Of a stretch of 64,000 bases of DNA, positions 34,068-42,892 are shown one piece after another. Origin of the DNA: Flavobacteriaceae bacterium GF1 (GTDB taxonomy: Bacteria > Bacteroidota > Bacteroidia > Flavobacteriales > Flavobacteriaceae). The stretch spans positions 930,001-994,000 of the forward strand of contig WNKP01000001.1 of the NCBI GenBank assembly GCA_009797885.1. The letters run 5' to 3'. Under the pieces are notes generated by a model. That model saw only the letters and a program-made list of their open reading frames with translations. It ran no database searches and was not told the origin of the DNA. The position numbers and the translations under genes were made by a program. Every line of letters begins with the position of its first letter. Position 1 is the stretch's first letter.

Positions 34068-34186
34068 GAGCCAAAACCAGATTGGATTTTTCTGCCAAGA
34101 TTTTGTTTAACCTTTCCATAAAAAAAGTTTATCAGATTATACGTTATAATAATGTTAGAAATCCCGGAATTGATCGACTTATCGTC

Positions 34187-34194
34187 TATATTTG
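34187..34194 (+). promoter_or_regulatory. Possible -7 element of the SUF promoter
   Basis: TATATTTG fits TAnnTTTG. The nearest TTG gives a spacer of only 14 nt, so the -33 element is unclear. GGACTATTTAG follows at once, somewhat like half of an Rrf2/IscR site. No gene lies in the 364-nt gap 34019-34382. Confidence 0.35.
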
Positions 34195-34382
34195 TGGACT
34201 ATTTAGAATTATGCTAGATAAGGATTGGTTCTACATTCAAGGTCAAAGATGATTTTTAGGGTATTGAACCGCTGGAATTTTGTTTTATCTTGAAAAAGGA
34301 GAATGAAGAAGGAAATGAAGTAAAGAATGAACAAGCCAATAATAAGAACCGATGTTTTTCTAACATCTAATCCAAGTAAAAC

Positions 34383-34712
34383 ATGATTAAAGTCTCAGAA
34401 AACGCGAAACGAAAAGTGGTGACCTTGATGACCGAGGATGGCTTCGATGCCGCCAAGGATTACGTTCGAGTGGGGGTAAAGAGTGGAGGTTGCAGTGGAT
34501 TGTCCTATGAGTTGGATTTTGACGATCAGATTCAGGAAGGGGATAAAGTGTTTGAGGACAACTCAGTGCGGATCATTGTAGATAAAAAAAGTTTTTTATA
34601 CCTGGTTGGAACTACCTTGGAGTATTCCGGCGGGTTGAATGGTAAAGGGTTTGTGTTCAACAATCCCAATGCCCAACGTACCTGCGGTTGCGGGGAAAGT
34701 TTTTCACTTTAA
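34383..34712 (+). CDS. HesB/IscA-family iron-sulfur carrier (SufA-like)
   Basis: A 109-residue A-type carrier protein that accepts and delivers Fe-S clusters. The three family cysteines are present: Cys37 in [12 protein letters not shown] and Cys101 and Cys103 in [10 protein letters not shown] at the C-terminus. It is the first gene of the SUF operon; the sufB start is only 10 nt beyond its stop. The usual flavobacterial order (A-type carrier, sufB, C, D, S, E, SufT) is kept. Confidence 0.93.
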   Translation: MIKVSENAKRKVVTLMTEDGFDAAKDYVRVGVKSGGCSGLSYELDFDDQIQEGDKVFEDNSVRIIVDKKSFLYLVGTTLEYSGGLNGKGFVFNNPNAQRTCGCGESFSL

Positions 34713-34722
34713 AAACGGGAAC

Positions 34723-36168
34723 ATGGCCTATACAGAAGAAGAATTAAAAAAGGAACTCGAAACCAAAGAATATGAGTACGGGTTTTATACAGAAATAGAA
34801 TCCGATACTTTTCCGAAAGGATTGAATGCTGATATAGTACGGGCAATCTCCAAAAAGAAGAATGAGCCTGAATGGATGACCGAATGGCGTCTTGAGGCGT
34901 TTCGTATTTGGGAGTCTATGGAAGAACCGGAATGGGCCAATGTACATTATGAAAAACCAGATTTTCAGGCCATCAGTTATTATTCTGCTCCAAAAAAGGC
35001 CGATCCCAACAAAACCATGGATGATGTGGATCCCGAATTGTTGGAAATGTACCGAAAACTAGGTATTTCTTTAGATGAACAAAAGCGCCTTCAAAACGTT
35101 GCGGTTGATATTGTGGTAGATTCGGTTTCAGTGGCCACTACCTTTCAAAAGACGTTGGAGGAAAAAGGAATTCTTTTTATGCCCATTTCAGAAGCAATTC
35201 AAAAGCATCCTGAATTGATTAAAAAGTATATGGGTACCGTAGTCCCTAAAACGGATAATTTTTATGCTGCATTGAACTCTGCGGTTTTCACCGATGGGTC
35301 TTTTTGTTACATTCCAAAGGGAGTAAAATGCCCTATGGAGCTTTCAACTTATTTTAGAATCAATGAGGGCGGAACAGGCCAGTTTGAACGCACTTTGGTC
35401 ATTGCTGATGAGAGCAGTTATGTGAGTTATTTAGAGGGTTGCACAGCTCCTTCACGCGACGAAAACCAATTACACGCAGCAGTGGTTGAGCTGATAGCAT
35501 TGGATGATGCGGAGATTAAATATTCCACCGTACAAAACTGGTTTCCCGGCGATAGTGATGGAAAAGGAGGGGTATACAACTTTGTGACGAAAAGAGGTCT
35601 ATGTGAAAAGAATTCAAAAATATCATGGACCCAAGTGGAAACGGGCTCGGCCGTAACTTGGAAATACCCTTCTTGTATCTTAAAAGGGGATAACTCTGTT
35701 GGGGAGTTTTATTCCATCGCAGTGACCAACAATTTCCAACAAGCGGACACAGGTACCAAAATGGTTCACCTAGGAAAGAATACCAAGAGTACGATAATAT
35801 CCAAGGGGATTTCCGCAGGAAAGTCCCAAAACAGTTACCGAGGTTTGGTACAGGTGAACAGCAGGGCGGAAAATGCCAGAAACTTTTCACAATGCGATTC
35901 CCTATTGATGGGGAACGAATGTGGCGCACATACCTTCCCCTACATAGAGGCCAAAAACAAATCGGCCCAAATTGAACATGAGGCAACGACAAGTAAAATC
36001 GGGGAAGACCAAATTTTCTACTGCAACCAACGGGGCATCGATACCGAGAAGGCCATCGCCCTTATTGTAAACGGTTTTAGTAAGGAGGTATTGAACAAAT
36101 TGCCCATGGAGTTTGCCGTGGAAGCACAGAAATTACTGGAAATCAGTTTGGAGGGTTCCGTAGGATAA
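34723..36168 (+). CDS. sufB: SUF scaffold protein SufB
   Basis: A 481-residue scaffold subunit of the SufBC2D complex that assembles [Fe-S] clusters. The start at 34723 gives [21 protein letters not shown], the standard SufB N-terminus. Typical blocks are [81 protein letters not shown], and [12 protein letters not shown] followed by [19 protein letters not shown], which forms the beta-helix core. It is the second gene of the operon. Confidence 0.97.
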   Translation: MAYTEEELKKELETKEYEYGFYTEIESDTFPKGLNADIVRAISKKKNEPEWMTEWRLEAFRIWESMEEPEWANVHYEKPDFQAISYYSAPKKADPNKTMDDVDPELLEMYRKLGISLDEQKRLQNVAVDIVVDSVSVATTFQKTLEEKGILFMPISEAIQKHPELIKKYMGTVVPKTDNFYAALNSAVFTDGSFCYIPKGVKCPMELSTYFRINEGGTGQFERTLVIADESSYVSYLEGCTAPSRDENQLHAAVVELIALDDAEIKYSTVQNWFPGDSDGKGGVYNFVTKRGLCEKNSKISWTQVETGSAVTWKYPSCILKGDNSVGEFYSIAVTNNFQQADTGTKMVHLGKNTKSTIISKGISAGKSQNSYRGLVQVNSRAENARNFSQCDSLLMGNECGAHTFPYIEAKNKSAQIEHEATTSKIGEDQIFYCNQRGIDTEKAIALIVNGFSKEVLNKLPMEFAVEAQKLLEISLEGSVG

Positions 36169-36233
36169 ATCCAAAGACCATGCAACGTATGCCCAAGGCA
36201 TCAAAATATTTAAAATAACCGTAGTTAATAGTT

Positions 36234-36986
36234 ATGTTAGAAATCAAAGATTTACACGCCGGTGTTGAGGATAAAAAGATTCTGAAAGGAATAAACCTTA
36301 CCGTGAACCCTGGGGAGGTACACGCCATTATGGGACCTAACGGTTCCGGTAAGAGCACATTGGCCTCGGTAATTGCCGGGAAAGAGGATTTTGAAGTAAA
36401 AAAGGGAAGCATTTCCTTGGAAGGGGAGGATTTGGAGGAACTGGCGCCAGAAGAAAGGGCACATAAAGGTATTTTTATGTCGTTTCAGTATCCTGTGGAA
36501 ATTCCGGGAGTAACGGTGACCAACTTCATGAAAACGGCCATCAACGAAAGTAGAAAAGCCAAAGGTTTGGAGGATATGCCGGCCAATGAAATGCTCAAGT
36601 TGATCCGGGAAAAGTCCGAAATGTTGGAAATCGATAGAAAATTCCTTTCACGTTCCTTGAACGAAGGTTTTTCCGGAGGGGAGAAAAAACGCAATGAAAT
36701 CTTTCAATTGGCCATGATGGAACCCAAATTGGCCATTTTGGACGAAACGGATTCCGGATTGGATATCGACGCCTTGCGCATTGTGGCCAATGGTGTGAAC
36801 AAATTGCGGAGCAAGGACAATGCCATTGTGGTCATTACCCATTACCAAAGATTGTTGGAATACATTATTCCCGATTATGTGCACGTGCTTTTTGACGGGC
36901 GAATTGCAAAGTCCGGTGGTAAGGAACTGGCTTTGGAACTGGAGGAAAAAGGTTACGATTGGATCAAGCAAGAAGTAGTCGTTTAA
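36234..36986 (+). CDS. sufC: SUF ATPase SufC
   Basis: A 250-residue ABC-type ATPase that drives SufBCD. Walker A is GPNGSGKST (about residues 35-43), the signature FSGGEKKRNEI, Walker B LAILDETDSGLD, and the switch His VVITHYQRLL. The length and the ERAHKGIFMSFQYPVEIPGV segment are typical of SufC. It follows sufB by 65 nt; sufD starts 113 nt later after a dispersed repeat. Confidence 0.97.
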   Translation: MLEIKDLHAGVEDKKILKGINLTVNPGEVHAIMGPNGSGKSTLASVIAGKEDFEVKKGSISLEGEDLEELAPEERAHKGIFMSFQYPVEIPGVTVTNFMKTAINESRKAKGLEDMPANEMLKLIREKSEMLEIDRKFLSRSLNEGFSGGEKKRNEIFQLAMMEPKLAILDETDSGLDIDALRIVANGVNKLRSKDNAIVVITHYQRLLEYIIPDYVHVLFDGRIAKSGGKELALELEEKGYDWIKQEVVV

Positions 36987-36991
36987 TGTTA

Positions 36992-37087
36992 TCATTCCCG
37001 AGCTTGCACCAAGTCAGGTCAAAGTGAAACAGGGAATCCATCGAAATAAGGAAAACAAATCAAAAATTCCTGCTTTGACAGGAAGGA
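36992..37087. repeat. Dispersed intergenic repeat in the suf operon (sufC-sufD)
   Basis: A GTCATTCC-type element beginning TCATTCCCGAGCTTGCACC and ending ATTCCTGCTTTGACAGGAA. Parts are self-complementary (GGAAT / ATTCC). Related elements lie at 38422 and 40504. Confidence 0.6.
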
Positions 37088-37099
37088 CAACAATAGCAT

Positions 37100-38416
37100 A
37101 TGGATTTAAAAGATAAACTGGTATCGTCCTTTTTGGCATTCGAAAGTAAAGTTGATGTCAACCATCCCGTTCATGATATCCGTTCAGCGGCCATTAAAAA
37201 TTTTGAGCTCAAAGGCTTTCCAAACAAAAAGCAAGAAGCTTGGAAATATACTTCGCTGAACAATTTGCAGAAGATTGATTTCAGTGTGTTCCCCAAGAAA
37301 GAGAATGTACTGGAATATAAGGATGTCAAAAAGTACTTTCTCCACGAAATAGATACCTATAAAATTGTATTTATTGACGGTATCTACAGTAGCTACTTGT
37401 CCGAGACCACGCATGATGGCGTCGATGTCTGTTTAATGAGTTCTGCCTTGACAAAGCCCATGTACAGACAGGTCATCGATGTCTATTTCAACAAGGTGGC
37501 CTCCAAAGACGAATCCTTGACGACCCTGAATACGGCTTTTAGCAAAGAAGGAGCCTATATTTATATTCCCAAAAACAAAGCACCCAGAAAGCCCATTCAA
37601 ATTCTACATTTGGCTACGGGTAATGAGGCTGCTTTGCTATTACAGCCCCGTAATTTGATTATTGCAGAGGAAAACGCGGAACTTCAGGTAATAGAACGGC
37701 ACCAAAGTTTAACGGAAAATGCAGTTTTCACGAACTCCGTTACCGAAATTTTTGCGGCCAAAAGCGCGAGGATAGATTATTACAAGGTTCAAAATGATAA
37801 GGAATCGGCCACTTTGGTGGACAACACCTATATTGACCAGAAAGATACCAGTAACGTTAGCGTGCATACGTTCTCTTTTGGCGGAAAACTTACCCGGAAC
37901 AATTTGAATTTTTATCAAGATGGGGAACGTATCGATTCTACCCTAAAAGGGGTGACCATCCTTGGGGAAAAACAACATGTGGACCATCATACCCTGGTAC
38001 ATCATGCACAACCTAATTGCGAGAGCCATCAGGACTACAAAGGTATTTTTGGGGAAAAATCCACGGGGGTCTTCAATGGAAAGATTATTGTGGATAAGAT
38101 TGCCCAAAAGACCAACGCCTTTCAACAGAACAATAACATATTGATCAGTGATCAGGCAACGGTAAATACCAAACCGCAGTTGGAAATTTTTGCGGATGAC
38201 GTTAAGTGCTCCCACGGGTGCACCATAGGTCAATTGGATGAAGACGCCTTGTTTTACCTACAGTCACGGGGTATTCCTAAAAAGGAGGCAACCGCCCTTT
38301 TGATGTATGCCTTTGCGAACAATGTTCTGGAAAGTGTACGCATACCGGAGTTAAAAACACGAATCAATTCCCTTATCGCCCAAAAGCTTGGGGTCAGGGT
38401 CGGTTTTGAAATGTAA
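37100..38416 (+). CDS. sufD: SUF assembly protein SufD
   Basis: A 438-residue SufD subunit, partner of SufB in the SufBCD complex. Blocks that mark the family are GFPNKKQEAWKYTSL near 37-50, IYIPKNKAPRKPIQILH, RLDYYKVQ-like RIDYYKVQND, ISVHTFSFGG-like VSVHTFSFGGKLTRN, VDHHTLVHHAQPNCES, QDYKGIFGEKSTGVFNGKI, and the conserved His/Cys block CSHGCTIGQLDEDALFYLQSRGI. It is the fourth gene of the operon. Confidence 0.97.
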   Translation: MDLKDKLVSSFLAFESKVDVNHPVHDIRSAAIKNFELKGFPNKKQEAWKYTSLNNLQKIDFSVFPKKENVLEYKDVKKYFLHEIDTYKIVFIDGIYSSYLSETTHDGVDVCLMSSALTKPMYRQVIDVYFNKVASKDESLTTLNTAFSKEGAYIYIPKNKAPRKPIQILHLATGNEAALLLQPRNLIIAEENAELQVIERHQSLTENAVFTNSVTEIFAAKSARIDYYKVQNDKESATLVDNTYIDQKDTSNVSVHTFSFGGKLTRNNLNFYQDGERIDSTLKGVTILGEKQHVDHHTLVHHAQPNCESHQDYKGIFGEKSTGVFNGKIIVDKIAQKTNAFQQNNNILISDQATVNTKPQLEIFADDVKCSHGCTIGQLDEDALFYLQSRGIPKKEATALLMYAFANNVLESVRIPELKTRINSLIAQKLGVRVGFEM

Positions 38417-38421
38417 TTAAT

Positions 38422-38447
38422 GTCATTCCCTGCGAAAGCAGTAACCC
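38422..38447. repeat. Short GTCATTCC repeat remnant (sufD-sufS)
   Basis: GTCATTCCCTGCGAAAGCAG, the left half of the dispersed element found at 36992 and 40504, in the 35-nt gap before sufS. Confidence 0.5.
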
Positions 38448-38451
38448 GCTT

Positions 38452-39678
38452 ATGACAGAAACCACATTGGATATCCAAAAAATCCGGAAGGACTTCCCCA
38501 TTTTAAATCGAGAGGTCAACGGAAGACCCTTGGTCTATTTTGATAATGCGGCTACTTCGCAGACGCCTCAACAGGTTATTGATGTTATTGTACACTATTA
38601 TCAAAACTATAATGCCAATATCCACCGGGGGGTACATTTCCTGTCCCAGGAAGCCACGGACGCCTATGAACAGGCACGGATCAAAATCCAAAAACACTTT
38701 AATATCGGCAAGTCCCATGAAGTGATTTTCACTTCGGGAACAACCCACGCCATCAATCTTGTGGCCAATGGTTTTTCAGGGTTTTTAAAATCAGGGGACG
38801 AGATTTTGGTGTCCGCCATGGAACACCATTCCAACATTGTGCCCTGGCAAATGCTCTGTGAGCGTACCGGCGCACAGTTGAAGGTGATTCCTATGAACCA
38901 GGATGGGGAATTGGTCATGGACTCGTATCACAATTTGCTTTCCAATAGGACAAAGTTGGTATTCTGCAATCATGTGTCCAATGCCTTGGGGACAATCAAT
39001 CCCATAAAAAAAATCATAGATGCCGCACATGCTGTGGGTGCCGCGGTATTGGTGGACGGCGCACAGGCAGCACCACATATTAAAGCGGATGTTCGGGCAT
39101 TGGATGTGGATTTTTATACCGTTTCCGCACATAAAGTATGCGGGCCAACGGGAGTGGGCGTGCTTTATGGAAAGGAAGAATGGCTCAACAAACTTCCGCC
39201 ATACCAGGGCGGTGGTGAAATGATTGCCGAAGTTACTTTTGAAAAAACCACCTATGCCGATCTGCCCCATAAGTTTGAGGCAGGAACACCCAACATAGCA
39301 GGGGGTATTGCCTTTGGTGCGGCCTTGGATTATATGAACAGCATAGGTTTTGAGGCCATTGCAGCGTATGAGGAGGAGCTTTTGCACTATGCTACCTCGG
39401 AGTTAAAGAAGATAGAGGGCCTAAAAATATATGGGGAGGCCTCTCAAAAAGCGGCCGTGGTCTCCTTTAATATTAAAGGGATACATCCCTATGATATCGG
39501 GACCATTTTGGACAAACTGGGCATCGCCGTCCGTACGGGCCATCACTGCGCACAACCCATTATGGATTTTTACCAAATTCCGGGAACGGTTAGGGCAAGC
39601 TTCAGTTTTTATAATACCAAAGCCGAAATAGACGCGCTTGTAGCGGGGGTACAAAAAGCTCGGAACATGCTTATATAA
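38452..39678 (+). CDS. sufS: Cysteine desulfurase SufS
   Basis: A 408-residue PLP enzyme that takes sulfur from cysteine for Fe-S assembly. Lys228 in TVSAHKVCGPTGVG forms the Schiff base. Cys366 in RTGHHCAQP is the persulfide-carrying Cys. The DGAQAAPH and NANIHRGVHFLSQEAT blocks are typical of the SufS group rather than NifS/IscS. It follows sufD and precedes sufE. Confidence 0.97.
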   Translation: MTETTLDIQKIRKDFPILNREVNGRPLVYFDNAATSQTPQQVIDVIVHYYQNYNANIHRGVHFLSQEATDAYEQARIKIQKHFNIGKSHEVIFTSGTTHAINLVANGFSGFLKSGDEILVSAMEHHSNIVPWQMLCERTGAQLKVIPMNQDGELVMDSYHNLLSNRTKLVFCNHVSNALGTINPIKKIIDAAHAVGAAVLVDGAQAAPHIKADVRALDVDFYTVSAHKVCGPTGVGVLYGKEEWLNKLPPYQGGGEMIAEVTFEKTTYADLPHKFEAGTPNIAGGIAFGAALDYMNSIGFEAIAAYEEELLHYATSELKKIEGLKIYGEASQKAAVVSFNIKGIHPYDIGTILDKLGIAVRTGHHCAQPIMDFYQIPGTVRASFSFYNTKAEIDALVAGVQKARNMLI

Positions 39679-39694
39679 AGAATTCCCAAAGGAA

Positions 39695-39725
39695 TTGAAC
39701 AACCGTCTTTCGCTTTGTACTTTTG
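39695..39725 (+). promoter_or_regulatory. Internal promoter ahead of sufE
   Basis: TTG (39695-39697), 20 nt, then TACTTTTG (39718-39725), a full match to the flavobacterial TTG-N17-23-TAnnTTTG promoter, 15 nt before the sufE start. It could allow sufE and downstream genes to be transcribed separately. Confidence 0.6.
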
Positions 39726-39740
39726 CATAAAAATTTGAAC

Positions 39741-40163
39741 ATGGGTATCCAAGAAATTCAGGAAGGGATTGTGGACGAATTTAGTTTGTTCGAGGACTGG
39801 ATGGAAAAGTATGAATACATGATAGGATTGGGGAAATCCCTTCCCTTGATAAAAGAGGAATACAAAACCGATGACAACATCATAAAAGGCTGTCAGAGCA
39901 AGGTTTGGGTGCATGCAGAATTGAATGACGACCGATTGGTTTTTACGGCAGATAGTGATGCCATTATCACCAAGGGCATTATTGCCATATTGATTCGGGC
40001 TTTTAGCAATCAAAAGCCTCAGGACATCATAGATGCGGATACGGCATTTATTGATGAAATAGGGCTTAAGGAACACTTATCCCCCACAAGGGCAAACGGT
40101 TTGGTAAGTATGATAAAGCAATTGAAGCTTTACGCCATTGCCTATCAAACACAATTAAACTAA
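39741..40163 (+). CDS. sufE: Sulfur acceptor SufE
   Basis: A 140-residue partner that takes persulfide sulfur from SufS and passes it to SufB. Cys51 in DNIIKGCQSKVWVHAE is the sulfur-accepting Cys; IQEIQEGIVDEFSLFEDWMEKYEYMIGLG is the typical N-terminus. The start at 39741 is preferred over 39723. It overlaps nothing and ends 4 nt before the SufT-like gene. Confidence 0.96.
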   Translation: MGIQEIQEGIVDEFSLFEDWMEKYEYMIGLGKSLPLIKEEYKTDDNIIKGCQSKVWVHAELNDDRLVFTADSDAIITKGIIAILIRAFSNQKPQDIIDADTAFIDEIGLKEHLSPTRANGLVSMIKQLKLYAIAYQTQLN

Positions 40164-40167
40164 GGAA

Positions 40168-40497
40168 ATGAGCGAAGAAGTAACTATAGATACTACGGAA
40201 CTGGGGGAAAAAATCGTTAAGGTTTTAAAGACCATATACGATCCAGAAATCCCTGTGGATATTTATGAATTGGGGCTTATATATGACGTTTTGGTCAATG
40301 AGGAGTATGAGGTGAAAATTCTAATGACCTTGACTTCACCCAATTGTCCCGTTGCAGAAACCTTACCGGTAGAGGTGGAGGAAAAGGTAAAATCCATAGA
40401 TATTTTAAAGGATGTTGCGGTAGAAATCACCTTTGACCCGCCCTGGACCCAGGATTTGATGAGTGAAGAGGCCAAACTGGAACTAGGGTTGTTATAG
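40168..40497 (+). CDS. SufT-like MIP18/DUF59 protein
   Basis: A 109-residue MIP18-family (DUF59) protein, associated with late steps of Fe-S protein maturation. Motifs are LKTIYDPEIPVDIYELGLIYDV and LTSPNCPVAETLP (Cys60) followed by ITFDPPWTQDLMSEEAKLELGL. It is immediately after sufE (4-nt gap), as usual in Bacteroidota SUF operons. The name SufT is used for related proteins. Confidence 0.9.
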   Translation: MSEEVTIDTTELGEKIVKVLKTIYDPEIPVDIYELGLIYDVLVNEEYEVKILMTLTSPNCPVAETLPVEVEEKVKSIDILKDVAVEITFDPPWTQDLMSEEAKLELGLL

Positions 40498-40503
40498 CAG
40501 GTT

Positions 40504-40569
40504 GTCATTCCGTAGGTGATACGGAATCCATCTAAAGACTGAAGTAGATTCCTGCTTTTGAAGGAATGA
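40504..40569. repeat. Dispersed palindromic repeat after the SufT-like gene
   Basis: An imperfect palindrome with GTCATTCC at one end and GGAATGA at the other, and ATCCATCTA / TAGATTCC-like inner arms (40504-40569). It belongs to the same family as the elements at 36992 and 38422. Confidence 0.6.
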
Positions 40570-40645
40570 AAGATCAACGAAAGAAGAAATTCCAAAAACG
40601 ATATTTGGCCCAATCAAACGCGTGAACAACAAAAACTGAATTCCG

Positions 40646-41149
40646 ATGTCTGAAATAGTAAATAGGGTAGCCCAAAGCAAATTGATCACCTTTGATTTGG
40701 AAGAATTGTATCCAACAGGTCAGCGCTTGGTCCTGGACATTAAGGACTGGCTTTTTGAAGGGCTTATTTTAAGGGAAAAGGAGTTCCGAACCAAGGCGTT
40801 GGAACATGATTGGACGCAGTACCAAGATCACTATGTGGCTTTGACCTGCTCATCGGATGCCATAATTCCGGGCTGGGCCTATATGTTTCTGGCGTCCCGC
40901 TTGGGACCGTTTGCCAAAAAGGTGGTGGTTGGTGATTTGGAAACCTTGGAAACGGCTATTTATCAAGATATCCTGAGGGATTTGGATGTGTCCACCTTTA
41001 AGGATAAACCGGTTATTATAAAAGGGTGTTCCCACAAGCCCGTCCCGCAGAATGCCTACATCTTTGCCGTGGAAAAGATTCAGGAGGTCGCCAAAAGCGT
41101 AATGTACGGGGAAGCCTGTTCCTCGGTGCCTATTTTTAAGCGGCGGTAA
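40646..41149 (+). CDS. DUF2480 protein, SUF-linked
   Basis: A 167-residue protein of DUF2480, found mainly in Bacteroidota next to SUF genes. It carries Cys68 (TCSSDAIIPGWAYM), Cys128 with His130 (KGCSHKPVPQ) and Cys158 (GEACSSVPIFKRR), three well-separated cysteines suited to binding a cluster or iron. It is otherwise a mixed alpha/beta protein with no signal. It lies 149 nt after the SufT-like gene, beyond a dispersed repeat. A role in Fe-S delivery is inference from position and Cys content. Confidence 0.88.
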   Translation: MSEIVNRVAQSKLITFDLEELYPTGQRLVLDIKDWLFEGLILREKEFRTKALEHDWTQYQDHYVALTCSSDAIIPGWAYMFLASRLGPFAKKVVVGDLETLETAIYQDILRDLDVSTFKDKPVIIKGCSHKPVPQNAYIFAVEKIQEVAKSVMYGEACSSVPIFKRR

Positions 41150-41289
41150 ATTTTTGACCTTACCCGTACAGGATTACAGGGAATACAGGATTTAGTTTTA
41201 AAACTGCCGGGAGAATCCCAAACAGCGCGCAACTTTTTTGGGAATTCCCATCTAAAAAGCAGAACACCAATACACCTTAATTCAATACA

Positions 41290-41646
41290 TTGAAAACAAA
41301 AACAGTTGCTGGACTTTTGCTTTTTTTGGGGTGGTTTATAGGGTGCTCCGAAGATGATAATAACCCTGAATTAGGCTGTTTTCAAGAAGAAGGTCGCCAA
41401 ATCGTTGGGACCGTCGATAATAGTAGCGGAACAATTGAACACTGCATTTCGGCTTACACTATTGCGCCAAATATGGGTGTATCAATGAGTGCTACTGGAT
41501 TGTTTGCCCCGTGTAATCTTACCGAAGAATTTCAAGAAGAGGGCATAAACGTCGTGTTCAGCGGATTTATTTACGAGTCGTTCGAAACAGAGGATATCTG
41601 CGCAGACTTTTTTGAAATTACGGAAATACGACGAATGGACCAATAA
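41290..41646 (+). CDS. Small lipoprotein, hypothetical
   Basis: A 118-residue lipoprotein from a TTG start. The lipobox is GWFIGC (residues 14-19), followed by SEDDNN, which is the acidic export pattern for surface lipoproteins. The mature part is short, beta-rich (RQIVGTVDNSSGTIEHC, VVFSGFIYESF) and has four cysteines that could pair. I recognise no family. It sits between the SUF operon and the DUF3078 gene. Confidence 0.65.
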   Translation: MKTKTVAGLLLFLGWFIGCSEDDNNPELGCFQEEGRQIVGTVDNSSGTIEHCISAYTIAPNMGVSMSATGLFAPCNLTEEFQEEGINVVFSGFIYESFETEDICADFFEITEIRRMDQ

Positions 41647-41675
41647 GTCAATTTTAAGAGAAGGTAAATTATTTT

Positions 41676-41703
41676 TTGCCCTATGTGACTATTCTTACAT
41701 TTG
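41676..41703 (+). promoter_or_regulatory. Promoter of the DUF3078 gene
   Basis: TTG (41676-41678), 17 nt, then TACATTTG (41696-41703), a full TAnnTTTG match, 29 nt before the ATG. Confidence 0.6.
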
Positions 41704-41732
41704 CGTTTCTAATTCCATAAACACTAAACACT

Positions 41733-42659
41733 ATGAAAAAAGCAGTCTTAGCATTACTTGCTTTTGGGGGAATGCTATGTGCCCATGCCCAGACCGAGGA
41801 TGAGCTGAAAACACAATTGGCCGAAAAAAAGGATTCCATTGCTGCTATCCAAGGGAGGGTAGATGCCATTCAAGCCCAAATTGATGCTCTACCGGGCTGG
41901 AAAATTGGGGCATTTGGTACCATTGGCGGAACCATTTCCCAATTCAACAATTGGTTTGCACAGGGCACGCCAAACAACAATGCCGGAAACATTGGCATTA
42001 CGGGCAATGCTTTTGCCAATCTACAGCAGGAGAAGTTCTTTTGGAGAAATGCCCTGACCACAAATTTGACATGGGTAAAGATTGACGATAAAGATGACCC
42101 CAATGACGATGACAGTTTTCAACCCACTACGGACGTTTTCAACCTTTCTTCGCTATACGGTAGAAAACTGAGCGAAAAATGGGCCGTTTCGGGATTGATG
42201 GAATATCGCACCACGTTGTTGAACAACTTCAATGATCCGGGCTATCTGGATTTGGGTGTAGGGGTCACCTGGACACCCATTACGAATTTGGTTGTGGTGA
42301 TGCACCCATTGAACTACAACTTTGTTTTTGCCGAGGACGATACCATTTTCAACTCATCGGCAGGGGCAAAAATCCTAGCGGATTACACAAGGCAAATAGG
42401 GGCGATCAGCTTTAAAAGTAATGTATCCATATTTGCGAGTTATGAAGACAGTGACCTTAGCAACTGGACCTGGACAAATGGATTTGCTTATACGTTATGG
42501 AAGGCCATTGGGGTTGGTTTCGACTTTGGATTGCGCAGCAATAAACAGGAGGCCTTGAACTACGAGGTAAATACCCTGGGCAATACCACCGCCACTTTTG
42601 ATACCATTGATAACGAACTTCAAACATTTTGGACCTTGGGACTCAGTTACGCTTTTTAA
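41733..42659 (+). CDS. DUF3078 outer membrane protein
   Basis: A 308-residue exported protein of DUF3078. The signal peptide is MKKAVLALLAFGGMLCAHAQ. A short coiled-coil follows (EDELKTQLAEKKDSIAAIQGRVDAIQAQIDALP, about 21-53). The rest is strand-rich, with GWKIGAFGTIGGTISQFNNW, FWRNALTTNLTWVKID, ALSGLMEYRTT-like GLMEYRTTLLNNF, and a C-terminus ending ELQTFWTLGLSYAF with a terminal aromatic as in barrels. Function is unknown. It has its own promoter and ends at a strong terminator. Confidence 0.85.
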   Translation: MKKAVLALLAFGGMLCAHAQTEDELKTQLAEKKDSIAAIQGRVDAIQAQIDALPGWKIGAFGTIGGTISQFNNWFAQGTPNNNAGNIGITGNAFANLQQEKFFWRNALTTNLTWVKIDDKDDPNDDDSFQPTTDVFNLSSLYGRKLSEKWAVSGLMEYRTTLLNNFNDPGYLDLGVGVTWTPITNLVVVMHPLNYNFVFAEDDTIFNSSAGAKILADYTRQIGAISFKSNVSIFASYEDSDLSNWTWTNGFAYTLWKAIGVGFDFGLRSNKQEALNYEVNTLGNTTATFDTIDNELQTFWTLGLSYAF

Positions 42660-42682
42660 AAGAGGGCCCTTTGAAGCCTATA

Positions 42683-42712
42683 AAAAAGCCCTTGGAATTC
42701 CAAGGGCTTTTT
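42683..42712. terminator. Bidirectional terminator (DUF3078/hflX convergent)
   Basis: A perfect 30-nt palindrome, AAAAAGCCCTTGGAA / TTCCAAGGGCTTTTT. It serves both the plus-strand DUF3078 gene and the convergent hflX. A second, shorter inverted repeat (ATTTTTCTG/CAGAAAAAT, 42868-42886) lies closer to hflX. Confidence 0.85.
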
Positions 42713-42892
42713 CGTGAGGTAAGCTCAGTTCGTTTGGTTGATTATTGTAGTTGTTTTTAGCGGTTTTTGGGGGTAACCCTAAAATCACGTGCAATGTAAC
42801 GCGTACATTTTTAAGTTGAATTTTTTTGATGTAAAACAGCGGAATGTTGTTGTTTGCAAAAAATTGGATTTTTCTGTCAGAAAAATTAAGGT

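Noticed and set aside
34187-34230. IscR/Rrf2 operator at the SUF promoter
   Set aside because: GGACTATTTAG resembles only half of a type 1 site and the mirror half is absent; no Rrf2 gene is nearby.
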